Assembly: GCA_041391485.1 (NCBI GenBank)
Contig: JAWKNY010000001.1
Location: 222,571 to 286,570, forward strand
From: JACKAF01 sp041391485
Lineage (GTDB): Bacteria > Bdellovibrionota > FAC87 > UBA2466 > JACKAF01
Direction: 5' to 3'
Length of the DNA stretch: 64,000 nt
Shown here: piece by piece, positions 19,808 through 29,871 of the stretch
Position numbering within the stretch: position 1 is the stretch's first letter
Layout: every line of letters starts with the position of its first letter
Made by a program: the position numbers and the translations under genes
Notes under the pieces: model-generated
What the model was told of the DNA's origin: nothing
Seen by the model: the letters and a program-made list of their open reading frames with translations, nothing else
The model's database searches: none

Positions 19808-21343
19808 TTTAGTTCGCGGACTTCGAGGAGGGTCACGCCCATGCGCTCAATCTTGTGAATGACGCGACCGGGGTCGCGGTAGTAGCACTCTTTGTTGGCG
19901 AGCTTAAAGTAGACATGAGGACTTTGGGTGATCGCGGTGAATTTTTCGGTGAGGCCCGCCTTCTCTATCCAGTACTCCACCTGCGAATAATCCGAACAGG
20001 TCCCGACTTCCACTTTCTCAGGAGCGTCCGAATAGTGGGCTAAGGTCCAAAGGGTCGCCGCCTTTACCGAGTGCCCCCAGTAATCGACATCAAACTGCCC
20101 CGCCCCTCCGGAAAGCCCGCCCGCAACCAAGCGATTAAAATAGACGTACTGGTATGGGTGCAAACGCACCATATCGACCGCCGTAAAACCAAGTAGGCCA
20201 AAGACCCCTGCAGCAAGCACGTAGCGCAGTTGGGATTCTGAGAGCCAATCGTAAGCCTTCACCAGGAGCACCGCCACCAGTACCGCTAAGGGGGGTAAGG
20301 TAAAAAGAAAGTGGCGCATGCCATCGTAAAGCGTCGACTTTAATACCATCGCTACGATGGGTGGAAAGTAGCCCGCAAAGGCGAGTAGCCAGAGTTTAAC
20401 GTCGCGTCTCTGCCGAAAACCAAAAAGAACAAGCCCTACCAAAAGACCCAAAAAGTAAATCTCCGGAAGTCGAATGGAATACCACCGCGGCAGGTAGTTC
20501 CAAGGTAAGTCCTTCGCCGGATACAACAGGCCTTCAAACATCACCGGAGGGTTGAAATCGAAGTTCACATTTCCACCGAGCGCCAGCAACGGGTTGATGA
20601 GCGGCTTTACCTGCGCGAACGGCCAGAAAACCAGCATCACGGCCCACGCTACAGTTACATAAAGCAAAAGATTCTTAGCAAACCGACGGCTATCCACCTG
20701 AAGTCGCGCCAAGGTCCGGTTCTCGAACAGCCACGTGAGCCAGAAAATTCCAAAGTAACCAATAAGGAGCAGCGCCCCTACCCTGATGCCCAAAGCTAGA
20801 CCCGTACAAAGACCCGCGAGCAAGAGCGTCCGATTCTTTGGAATAGGAAGTTCAGAACGGTAGCGAAAGAGGAAGTACACTCCCAGAGAAAGAGCGAAGC
20901 AAAGGGAATGTCTTTGGGATTATTAAATAGATGCCCGTAGTAAGCAGGCGTCAGCGTCAGAATGAGCGCGCTCAGTAAACCCGTCCTGCGCCCGCCGAAC
21001 AAAAACCCTAATCGGTAGACCCGACAATTCCGAAAACGCCAAAGATCGCCGAAAGAAGGTGGCCCGTCTCATACGCACCAAAAGGGAGTAGCTCCCCTAG
21101 CACATAGCTGATGGAATCGAAGAAAGCCCCATAGAGGTAGAGATCCATGGTGTGGAGCGCGGACCGATCTTTGCCGAGACTGTCGTACCAAAGGAAGGTT
21201 AGAAAACCGTTAGTCTTGGAGAGTTTCTCATCCCAGGTAATTCCGTAATCTGACAAGGTCAGAAGTACGGCAATAACCAGAAGTGCGAAAAAAAGCGGGA
21301 CGATTTTCTTTAAGTTGAGATTGGTATCGAAGAATTGAAACAT
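19756..21343 (-). CDS. GT39-like membrane glycosyltransferase, frame broken twice
   Basis: Three frames join into about 529 residues with breaks near 21005 and 20890, both apparent one-base losses. The protein has about ten membrane helices and an early acidic motif after the first helix (ITWDEKLS), as in dolichyl-phosphate mannose/ArnT-like glycosyltransferases that use polyprenyl-phosphate sugars. A histidine-rich loop (TPAYYGHLFNNPKD) follows. It is the last gene of a minus-strand run with a GT2 enzyme and another large membrane protein. Confidence 0.72.
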
Positions 21344-22054
21344 CTACCCTGCAATCTGTTTAGGTGAAGGAGATGGCATTCCCAAGCTGAGGCGACACTT
21401 CAGTAGATCTTTGGTGGATTCTGCGAGCAGTCGCCAGTCCGCCCCCGTCGCACGCCCCGCTCGACGCTGGTAATGCGTCACCGGTATCGCACCGATTCTA
21501 AACCCCAGCTTCTCTGCGCGAATGATACGCTCGGCCTCCCGAAACGGGCTTTGACTAATCAGTGGAATTTTTAAGACATCGGCGTGGTACAGTTTTACCG
21601 AACCCGCATCGAAGGTCTGCACTCCAAAGAATACCTTGGGTAGAAAATTAAAAAACCAGCTGACGATGTGACGTCTAAGATCGTAAAGCTTTTGCTTTCG
21701 TTGCCCTACTATCAAGTCGTAGGAACCGCGAAGATCCATCATCCGTAAAACATCTTCGGTGCGAAATTGACCATCACTCGAGTTAAAAACGTATTTCCCT
21801 CGCGCCTCGCTGAAAAGAGTTTCGAGTGCACCCATGATCCCTCGGTTGGAGCTATGCCGAAGGACTCGTATCTTTTGAGGGTATCGCTTTTCGTACTCTT
21901 GCAGGATTTCAAAGCTATTGTCTTTGCTCGCGTCATCCACCAAAAGAATCTCACAGGGATAGGACGCTTTGGCGACGGTAGCCAGCGCTTCATCAAGCGA
22001 TGACGCTAACACACCGGCCTCATTGTAGACGGGCATCACGATGGAGAGTTCCAT
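21344..22054 (-). CDS. Glycosyltransferase family 2
   Basis: 237 residues from the ATG at 22054; the frame opens at a TTG six codons earlier. It begins MELSIVMPVYNEAG and carries LLVDDASKDNS and SSDGQF, matching the nucleotide-binding and DxD-like positions of GT-A family 2 enzymes, especially the polyprenyl-phosphate glycosyltransferase branch. It lies one base upstream of the GT39-like gene, suggesting that one makes the lipid-linked donor and the other uses it. Confidence 0.85.
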   Translation of the reverse strand: MELSIVMPVYNEAGVLASSLDEALATVAKASYPCEILLVDDASKDNSFEILQEYEKRYPQKIRVLRHSSNRGIMGALETLFSEARGKYVFNSSDGQFRTEDVLRMMDLRGSYDLIVGQRKQKLYDLRRHIVSWFFNFLPKVFFGVQTFDAGSVKLYHADVLKIPLISQSPFREAERIIRAEKLGFRIGAIPVTHYQRRAGRATGADWRLLAESTKDLLKCRLSLGMPSPSPKQIAG

Positions 22055-22090
22055 CCTAAAAGTATAACCCAATTGAGGTTTCTCAGGCGC

Positions 22091-23755
22091 TTAAAGCCGG
22101 GGATTTGCAGGTGGGCGCACCGTGCCAAAGGATCGGGCCACGTACTCTTGCCCCTCGTGTACTAAAAGCCAGCGACTACGATCGGGGTAACGGTCAAAGA
22201 GCCGTTGGTTCTCTTCCGCCCCAAGATCTCTTGCTCGAATGATTTTGGCTTCATCGAGATCCGCTTCATTGTGAACCACCGCGCAATTGTTCACTTCGCA
22301 CGGCATTAGAAGAACATGCTTGCCCGCTGCTGCACGAAGCGGGGCTTCGAGTTTAATCCAAGAAAAGTAGCGTGGATCGCTATGCTTCTGGCTTTGGAAA
22401 TAAGAATACCCCTGCAACACAAGCCCAGGGCCCAGCAGCCAGACGAGGGAAAGCGAGACAAAGATGTCTCTCGCCACTTGCAAGCGCCCTTCCCGCTCCG
22501 CGAAGTTTTTGATGCCGAGACCAATTAACGCCAAGCCCACTACTACCAAGGGCGCGAAGTAATGCAGATTAAAATAGGTAACCGGAAGCATCCCCAACAT
22601 AAAGATGCCGCCAACGAGGACCAAGTTTAGGTTTTGCCAAAGTCCAATAGCGGAGACAAGCAAACCTATGAGCAGAATTCTCGGCTGCAAGAGTTCCTGG
22701 AAAAGGACCGAAAACTTTCCAGCTTTCCAACGAGCGAACGTTGCTATTGTCTGTTGGCTTTCAAATTCCCAGCGTTCGTAGCCCGAATGAAGCCGTTCCA
22801 AATCTTTTCGGTCGTAGTGTTTTGGAGCGATGGGGGCCATCCAAACAAACTGCGGGACCGCGTTGTACTGCTCGGCGTGCAGCATATAGGGAAGCTTTTT
22901 CCAGTCTCCTGTGACCCGGTAGTTGTAATAAGCCATCCAAGAGAAAACCACGGCCAGTACAATGCCTACTGGAAGGACAAAATTAAAAAAGAACGCACGC
23001 AGGGACTGCTTTTGCTTAACGACGTCAAAAAGAAACCAAACGAAGAGCGGAACACTAAGGAGTAGGCCTTCATAGGGACGACTATTGGCGAGAATTCCCA
23101 AACCCACTGCAAAAAGCAACGGCCAGCGGCGTTCGCTCCGAAACCGCGCACGCTGGAGACTCCCAAAAACCAACGCCGCTCCACCAAGGGCAGCCGATCC
23201 TCCCCAAAAGTTTTGCCCCCACGAAAGCAGCAAGGGGTGTACCGCAGCGATAGCGCCTGCGCGAAAAGCCCACCGGGATCCTAAGAGTGGCAAAAGCGAC
23301 CAAAACAACAACCCCACCGCGAGCGCCGCCGCTAGCCAGGCGCCAACGATCGGGGCACCCAAAAGCGATCCCACCGCCAGCACCACTCCCTGCGCGGGCG
23401 GGTACTTCGACATATAGGTTGGCTTCAAGAAAATGTGAAAACTCTCAAAAGGGGTCACAAGCGAAGGGCTAGGGTTTGTTAGCCGTCCCCTTGAAAACGT
23501 ATCCGCGGCGAGCAGGTAACTATACTCGTCGTGAATGCGGGGCTCGGGCCAGTGCAAGGCAAAGGAGAAAAAAAACTGAATCCCAAAACTGAACAGCCCG
23601 AGCCATAAAAATCCCCTCGGGAGGAAGCGGTCTTCGAGACGGCGGTAAAGCTTGGGAACGTTGGAGAGCTGACGAGAAAAGCTTAGGCTCAGGCCAAAAA
23701 GAAACCAATACGGCAAACTACTAGGAGAAAAGAGCCACTGGAGCGCACCTGTCAT
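22091..23755 (-). CDS. Polytopic membrane protein, glycosyltransferase-like
   Basis: An intact 554-residue protein with at least ten hydrophobic helices. After the second helix comes RIHDEYSYLLAADTFSRG, an acidic motif in the position used by GT-C glycosyltransferases, followed by KYPPAQG. The C-terminal 110 residues are soluble. The substrate is unknown; its place beside GT2 and GT39-like genes supports an envelope-glycan role. Confidence 0.7.
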   Translation of the reverse strand: MTGALQWLFSPSSLPYWFLFGLSLSFSRQLSNVPKLYRRLEDRFLPRGFLWLGLFSFGIQFFFSFALHWPEPRIHDEYSYLLAADTFSRGRLTNPSPSLVTPFESFHIFLKPTYMSKYPPAQGVVLAVGSLLGAPIVGAWLAAALAVGLLFWSLLPLLGSRWAFRAGAIAAVHPLLLSWGQNFWGGSAALGGAALVFGSLQRARFRSERRWPLLFAVGLGILANSRPYEGLLLSVPLFVWFLFDVVKQKQSLRAFFFNFVLPVGIVLAVVFSWMAYYNYRVTGDWKKLPYMLHAEQYNAVPQFVWMAPIAPKHYDRKDLERLHSGYERWEFESQQTIATFARWKAGKFSVLFQELLQPRILLIGLLVSAIGLWQNLNLVLVGGIFMLGMLPVTYFNLHYFAPLVVVGLALIGLGIKNFAEREGRLQVARDIFVSLSLVWLLGPGLVLQGYSYFQSQKHSDPRYFSWIKLEAPLRAAAGKHVLLMPCEVNNCAVVHNEADLDEAKIIRARDLGAEENQRLFDRYPDRSRWLLVHEGQEYVARSFGTVRPPANPRL

Positions 23756-23869
23756 AGAGCTAACATTGTCGCATACTTGGCAAAAGACCGGTGGACCGCC
23801 GCGGCATGGCCGGGATAGCCAGCTTGCGTATAATAAAGGTTAACCATCCCTAATCTCAAAACTTAACAC

Positions 23870-25099
23870 ATGCCATCAAACAAAACCGAATCTCTCACAA
23901 TTGTTATCCCTGCTTACAATGAGGAAGACGCCATCGCTTCCACCATCGAGCGTTGTTTAGCCGCTCGATCGGTGCTGATGGAATCGCTCCCGCTTCACGA
24001 TGTCGAAATTGTTGTCGTCAGCGACGGCTCGACCGATAAAACGGTGAAAATCGCCCGTCGCTACGCCGACGTAAAACTCATTGAGTTTGAAAAAAACCGC
24101 GGTTATGGCACCGCCATCAAAGAAGGCTTCCGACAAGGGAGTGGAACGCTCGTCAGTTTCCTCGATGCCGACGGCACCTGCGACCCACTCGATTTCCTGG
24201 CTCTTTGTCGCAACCTTCTCGCCCAGCAGGCGGATTTGGTATTGGGTTCCCGAATGGGAGAAGGCACACGAATGCCCGCCATCCGAAAACTTGGAAACCG
24301 CATCTACGCCCTACTCCTCGGATTTCTCTGTGGCCGAAAAGTTACCGACACGGCAAGCGGCATGCGCGTCATCCGCCGGTCCTCGCTTCGTTTTCTCTAC
24401 CCCCTTCCCGACGGCCTACACTTTACGCCTTCGATGAGCTCACGCGCGCTCTTGGGCGGCCTAAAAGTGTTGGAAGTCCCCATCTCTTACGAAGAGCGTG
24501 TTGGCGAGAGCAAGCTCAGCGTCTTTAGAGACGGCATCCGTTTCTTTGGGACCATCTTTTCCGGGGTCCTTTGCTTCCGACCCGAGCGCTTCTTTCTCAT
24601 GGGATTCATGCTCTGCGTGGTTTTGACGGCTGTCCTGGGCCTCTACCCCACCGAATTTTATCTGGAGAACCGTTGGCTCAAGGATTGGATGATCTACCGC
24701 TTTGTTGCCTGCTTCCTTCTCGGATCCGCGGGCTTTCTTTTCCTATGTGCGACCGCCGTCGCCTACGAGCTGAGCTTTCTCGGGCCCGGTGACAAGGCCA
24801 ACCCGCCTTTCTGGCCCTCGCTCATTGCCAATTTTTTTGAGGGGCGTGTTTTACTCGCCTTCATGGGTGTGACCCTACTCGGTTCTGTGGCGCTCATTTT
24901 CCCGGGTATCCAGGATCTACTCCGCGACGGACACGTGCACCTGCACTGGTCTCGCCTCGTCGTCGGTGGATTTGGAATGCTCGTGGTCTTTCAGGCCGCG
25001 GTCACCCATGTTCTCATTCGCGTCACCAAGCTTTACCAAACCGAAACCGCCTTTCAGAACGCTTCCCCGCTCACCTCTGATCAAAAGGCTCTCGCTTAG
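23870..25099 (+). CDS. Glycosyltransferase family 2 with C-terminal membrane domain
   Basis: 409 residues. The N-terminal 240 are a dolichyl-phosphate-glucose/mannose synthase-like GT-A domain (TIVIPAYNEEDAI, VVSDGSTDKT, FLDADGTCDP). About four membrane helices follow from residue 240. Such enzymes transfer a sugar to polyprenyl phosphate on the inner leaflet. It is divergent from the preceding membrane protein; a TATAAT at 23829-23834, about 40 bases upstream of the start, could be its -10 box, though no good -35 is visible. Confidence 0.85.
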   Translation: MPSNKTESLTIVIPAYNEEDAIASTIERCLAARSVLMESLPLHDVEIVVVSDGSTDKTVKIARRYADVKLIEFEKNRGYGTAIKEGFRQGSGTLVSFLDADGTCDPLDFLALCRNLLAQQADLVLGSRMGEGTRMPAIRKLGNRIYALLLGFLCGRKVTDTASGMRVIRRSSLRFLYPLPDGLHFTPSMSSRALLGGLKVLEVPISYEERVGESKLSVFRDGIRFFGTIFSGVLCFRPERFFLMGFMLCVVLTAVLGLYPTEFYLENRWLKDWMIYRFVACFLLGSAGFLFLCATAVAYELSFLGPGDKANPPFWPSLIANFFEGRVLLAFMGVTLLGSVALIFPGIQDLLRDGHVHLHWSRLVVGGFGMLVVFQAAVTHVLIRVTKLYQTETAFQNASPLTSDQKALA

Positions 25100-25286
25100 T
25101 TCTCAACTCTTCTCAAGTCCGAGATCTTTTTTTCAATTTTCTACCGAACTCTTCTCATCACTGAGAACTCTTTGCGCTATACTGCGCCCTTGCTGCGGCA
25201 TTCGGGGGCATTAAACTAGGCACGCAAGTTGCTAATTCTCCCCCTAGAACGGCTTTCGGTGAAGAAAGCCGCCGAGGGAAAACTCA

Positions 25287-25782
25287 GTGGAACGAGAATC
25301 ATCAGAGCACGATCCAAAATCCTTAAAAATATTTCTGGTCCTGGCCTTTTTATGGGGAGTCTTTGGACTGGTTGTTACCGGATACGCGGCGACGCCAGCG
25401 CTCCTAAACCCCCCTGGCTTTGACAACCAGGCCCAGTGGAAAAAAGCCGTGCAAGCCGTAGTCGAGAAAAAGACGCGGATGTCCTGCTTGGCATTCTTCA
25501 AGTGGGGGATGGGCGTTTGGATGGCTACTTTAGTACGAACTACTCGCACTACCTCCAGGAGATTGCCCAGAAACAGACGCAGCTCTTTCTCAAAGTAGCG
25601 GCCCAACACCACGCTAAAGACTGGAAGAAGGCGCTTCGTTACCTGGTGAATGAGAGCAAAGGTCTTCCCCGCAATCTGGAACGCGCGCTCGAAAAGGTGC
25701 CGAAAAACTCCCCTGAGTATTCCACGCCCAAGCGGCTCTCAAGGAGGCCCGCAGTCAGGCAAAGAAATTAGGGAAGGAGTAA
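25287..25782 (+). CDS. Membrane-anchored periplasmic protein of unknown function, frame broken twice
   Basis: Three frames join, with breaks near 25465 and 25735, into about 165 residues starting at a GTG. An N-terminal membrane segment (LKIFLVLAFLWGVFGLVV) precedes a helical region (HYLQEIAQKQTQLFLKVAA). It ends seven bases before the start of the L,D-transpeptidase gene, and its last codons contain that gene's ribosome site, so the two are probably co-translated. I do not recognise the family. Confidence 0.5.
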
Positions 25783-25788
25783 GCCCGC

Positions 25789-26279
25789 ATGGCAGACCGA
25801 GTCCACCTCCGGGTGGTGGTTCCGAAAACCGCAACCTCTCCGGCTGGCTTTATGTAGAGCTGGATGGCAACAGGTCACCCGCATGCGAGTACTCGCCCGT
25901 GGGAGCCGGGGTCCGGGCGACACCAGTTTCTTGAAAACGGGAACACCCCCACCGGCGTTTACGACGGTTCCGTTTTTCAATCCACGCAAGATTTTCCCGT
26001 CGAAAGTTACGGACCTTGGGGAGCGATTCGCCTCAAACCGCTTTCGGGAAACGCCTTCACTGCGGAAAGGCTCTTTGGCCGAAGCGGCCTCACTCATCCA
26101 TGGCGGCTCTCTCGGTGGACCCGGCTATTGGCGGGAACGGATCCTTACGCGCCACCTACGGTTGCTTACGAGTAAGCAACGACGACATGCACACTCTGCT
26201 GCGTCTTCTCATGGAAGACGACGCACACCAAATGAGCCGCGCCACCCTCCCGGACGTCACTGTTACGATCCAGGAATAA
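25789..26279 (+). pseudogene. L,D-transpeptidase (YkuD-like), frame badly broken
   Basis: The ATG at 25789 has GGAAGGAG nine bases upstream. Read across frames, the product shows NGNTPTGVYDGSVFQS, then YGPWGAIRLKPLSGNAF, GRSGL, IHGGSLGGPGYW and ATYGCLRVSNDDM. The last pieces give the His and catalytic Cys of the YkuD domain (HG...S/T-x-GC-x-R). That enzyme class forms 3-3 peptidoglycan cross-links or attaches proteins to the wall. At least five frame changes are needed in 490 bases, so this is either a decaying gene or a badly sequenced stretch. Confidence 0.6.
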
Positions 26280-26415
26280 AAGTCTTAACTGAATCTTGTT
26301 AAGCATTCCTCGCGTGATACAGAGTAAATTTGTCGCATTGCGGCGCGCTTTGTGCAATTCTGACCGCGCAACTTACGTTTGTAGAAGGCCTGAGTGCGCC
26401 AAACAAGGTTTTGAG

Positions 26416-28337
26416 ATGACTTGGGTAAACAAAAACGGGGCTGCCGGGGGCGGAAAATTACGATTACTGGTGGTGGAACCTGGCCCGGCTTTATACCGCG
26501 AATCGCTATTCGGGGCGCTCTGTGAGCTTCCCGATATATCGGTGAGTTTTGCCTCTGGAATGGGAAATGCCGCCAACTGGGCAAAGCGCTACTGCGGGCG
26601 ATCCATCGAGTTCAATTATAGGATGGAGGACTCGCGGAGGCGGTGGAAAAGTTCCGCCGGGAAACTGGTGAGTCTTTTGACGGTGTCCTCACGTACACAG
26701 AGGCAGCCGTCCACCATACCAACGAACTATCGCACCAGCTTGGTGTGCCGGTAATTTCACGCTTTCGCGACAAGAGCATTCGCAACAAGGGCATCGCCCG
26801 CGAAAAGATCTCGCGCGTCTCCGACGCTCAGCCGTGGTACTGCCGCCTCAAAAGCGAACTCGCCATGAAGACACTTCTCAAGGAAGAGCTGGCTTTTCCG
26901 CTCATCGTAAAACCGGCAGAGATGATGCGGGGTCTGGCCGCTGTTCGCGTCGACAACAAGATCCAACTCAAGGCCGCTTACTTTCGCGCCTCCAACGCAG
27001 ATTTTTGGAATGAAAAGCTGCGCCCGCGCTTTCAAGACATCAGCAACGAGGTGCTCGTCGAAGAATACATCGAAGGGCCGGAATATGGCGTCGAGGTGAT
27101 GGTCCAGCACGGCAAGACGACGGTACTTGGCATTACCAAGAAGTACCTATGCTCGGGGAACAATTTTGAAGACGCGGGCCACTGCTTCCCGGCTCCGGAC
27201 GTACCGGGAAAGATTCGATCCCAGGTCGAGGATCTGATGCGCAAAGTGCACGCGGGACTCATGATCGAAAACAGCTTAACCAACGCTGAAGTGCGCGTCC
27301 GCGGTGACAAAGTCTATCTTCTGGAAATCAACTGCCGGGTTACTGACGATAGAGTCAGTGACTTAATAGAGAAGGCTTACGGCATTTCTCTCGCCCGCAT
27401 CCTGGCGGACGTGCATTGTGGCCGCGCGGTGGACTGGCACCCACCGGAACGGACTTCTGTTCCGTACGAAATCCGATTTCTTTCTACCGCAAAAGAAGGG
27501 CGCGTGATTTCGATTTCCAAGCCGTCTCTTCCCAAGGAAGTGGAGTACCAAAACCACCTCGCGTGCGGAAGCCTTCTCTACCGGGGAGGATTGGAAGGGG
27601 AGTCGCGGTTGGGACATGCGATCTTTCCGATGGGACAGTGGCAGGCCCACGCGGACAACTGGACGATCCAAACGCCAACCCATTGGGAGAACTCCAGCTA
27701 CAACGCCGAACCCATCTTCATTTTTGAAGCCTTTTATTCGGATCTGACTAGCCTTGCTCCGCTTTTCAAAAAGAAGGATGGCGATGGCCTTTCTATTTTA
27801 CGCCGTCGGCATGCGCTAAACCCAAGCTCCATGTTTTTTGCCGCAAGTGCGGAACGACGCGAGCCCCTGGCGGCCGCCCAGGTGCTTCCACTGAGCGTGG
27901 GGCCGCAGGATCCGCTCCTCAATCACCGGCTTTACCTGGAACACTCGGTGATGGGTTCGCATTTCAAGCAGCTGGGAAAACCCAACGTGCTGCATATCTT
28001 GAGTCTTGCCCTTTCCGAGGAGGCTCCCCATGACTCTAGGGCCATTCTCGTGCGCGGTTTGCTCCGCTGGGCCTCCAGGCAGGGATTGAGCACCGTGCGC
28101 GAAATCCACCCCGCCCCTGGCTTCAGCTTAGAGGCTAAACACCTAAAATCATTCAAGGATTACTACGAAGGACTTTTGTCTAGAAAATACCCCGAGGAAT
28201 TTTATACAGTAGCGCTCGAACTGGGGGGGAACGCCAAGGGATTTGTGAAGAGTTACTTCCAGACTTCCATGCAAACCGGCCGCAGCCGTTGCGATTATGG
28301 CGTCGTCATTGAATACGATCTACGGCAACTCCCCTAG
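26416..28337 (+). CDS. ATP-grasp domain protein, frame broken once
   Basis: Two frames join near 26630 (one lost base) into about 640 residues. Residues about 150-340 form an ATP-grasp fold (FPLIVKPAEMMRG, VLVEEYIEGPEYGVEVMV, VYLLEINCRVTDDRVSDLIE), as in carboxylate-amine ligases. The N-terminal part resembles a pre-ATP-grasp domain (LRLLVVEPGPALYRESLF). The C-terminal 300 residues are of unknown type. It heads a tightly spaced plus-strand run with a solute-binding protein and a hybrid kinase. Confidence 0.72.
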
Positions 28338-28353
28338 CAAGTAACGGTTACTC

Positions 28354-29871
28354 ATGAGCAGATACGCGCCCCTAATTTGTTTGGCGATAGGCATTGGCTT
28401 TGTCGTAACGCCTTCGCTTTGGAAACTCGCCCACCAGCGGGTTCCGACCCCTACGACGCGTTTTGCAACTCATTGGCGCGTGCCCGTACCGGCCGATCTC
28501 AACACCCTCGATCCAAACCGAGCGGCCTCCGACGTGGATCGCAATACCTTGCTGCTCCTCTACGGTCGCCTCATCCGGCGCAATAGCGCGCTCGATCTCG
28601 AAGGTGACGCTTTGGAATCCTGGGCTTACAACGTACAAACCCAGACCTACACGTTTAAGCTTCGCCCCGACATCTTCTTTCATGACGGCAAGCCGCTACG
28701 AACTGAGGATGTGATCTTTTCCTTTCATGAGTGGGCAAAACAAACAACACCCGATCACCTGCTTCTTAGCGGAGTCGTTGGGGCCAAAGAGTTTTCTGAG
28801 AATGAGGCGCCTTCTATTTCGGGGATTACCGCTCTTTCTGACCTGAGCTTTGAAGTACGGCTACGCGAATGGGAGGAGCACTTCATCCGCAACTTGGCCT
28901 CGCCGTCGTTTGTTTTGTATCCGGATCAGATGAGCGGCCAGACGCACGAGACTTTTTTTCTGCGCCCCAACGCCACCGGCCCCTACCGGGTGGCGTCGTT
29001 TCAACCAGGACGCCTCGAAGTCGAAGCCTTTGATCGCTATTACCGCGGCACACCCCGCACGGCCATCATCGAGCTTTTTCACTTGGATGTAGAAAAGGCC
29101 CGAGAGGAATTTCAAGCGTCCAAGGTGAATAACCTTCTCTTTTATGATGTTGCCGATCCGGCGGCCTTTGAGAGCGAGTCGGCCGTGGCTCTACCTCAAG
29201 CCAAACAAACGACCTACGTGATGGTAGTCAATGACACACTCCCGGATTTACAGTCCAAGGCCTTTCGTCGACTGCTGGCTCAGCGCGTGGATCGCAAGGC
29301 GCTTTTAAGCTGTTTGCCCGGTACTCGGCCCGCTAATAGCCTCATCCCCACGCGGGTCTTGCCGGAAAAGACAGAGCCGGCGCAGAAAAAGACCAAGGCC
29401 CGCAAGCGCAAAGCCATGGAGTTGTCTTTTAGCTCTGTCGTCGCCACGGAGTGCTTGAAAGGGCATTTAGCAGAGGCGTGGGCGCCTCTCGACGTGAAGC
29501 TCGTGGATCCACCGCCTGCCAAAAAGGCCGATCTCTTTATCCAAAGCTTTGATTTTTTTAAAGACGATCTCAGCTACAACATCCGTTTTCTGGATAGCCG
29601 CTCCGACGATTACCTACTCGGATCCGTCATCCCGGATTTGCAAAAGCTTCTCTCCGCCATCACACCAGGACTCAGCACTTCAGACGTGCTACGAGCCCAC
29701 GACGGGCTCGATGATTTTCTGGTCTCGGAGTACCGGGCCATTCCGGTGGCGCACGCCAATCACTTTTCCGTCTTCCGACGGGTCGTAGAAAACGCCGAGT
29801 GGCTGCCCTCGCCCAAATTTGTGGCAAACTGGTTTGACGTGCAGATCTTGAGGGACGGCAATGCGAATTAG
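28354..29871 (+). CDS. ABC-type solute-binding protein, family 5, membrane anchored
   Basis: An intact 505-residue protein. After an uncleaved-looking N-terminal membrane helix it has the family-5 (DppA/OppA-like) signature: DLNTLDPNRAASDVDRNTL, ESWAYNVQTQTYTFKLRPDI and FHDGKPLRTEDVIFSFHEW. Family members bind peptides, nickel or sugars in the periplasm. No ABC permease or ATPase gene is nearby, and its stop overlaps the start of the next gene, a sensor kinase, by 11 bases. It may deliver a ligand signal rather than feed transport. Confidence 0.85.
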   Translation: MSRYAPLICLAIGIGFVVTPSLWKLAHQRVPTPTTRFATHWRVPVPADLNTLDPNRAASDVDRNTLLLLYGRLIRRNSALDLEGDALESWAYNVQTQTYTFKLRPDIFFHDGKPLRTEDVIFSFHEWAKQTTPDHLLLSGVVGAKEFSENEAPSISGITALSDLSFEVRLREWEEHFIRNLASPSFVLYPDQMSGQTHETFFLRPNATGPYRVASFQPGRLEVEAFDRYYRGTPRTAIIELFHLDVEKAREEFQASKVNNLLFYDVADPAAFESESAVALPQAKQTTYVMVVNDTLPDLQSKAFRRLLAQRVDRKALLSCLPGTRPANSLIPTRVLPEKTEPAQKKTKARKRKAMELSFSSVVATECLKGHLAEAWAPLDVKLVDPPPAKKADLFIQSFDFFKDDLSYNIRFLDSRSDDYLLGSVIPDLQKLLSAITPGLSTSDVLRAHDGLDDFLVSEYRAIPVAHANHFSVFRRVVENAEWLPSPKFVANWFDVQILRDGNAN

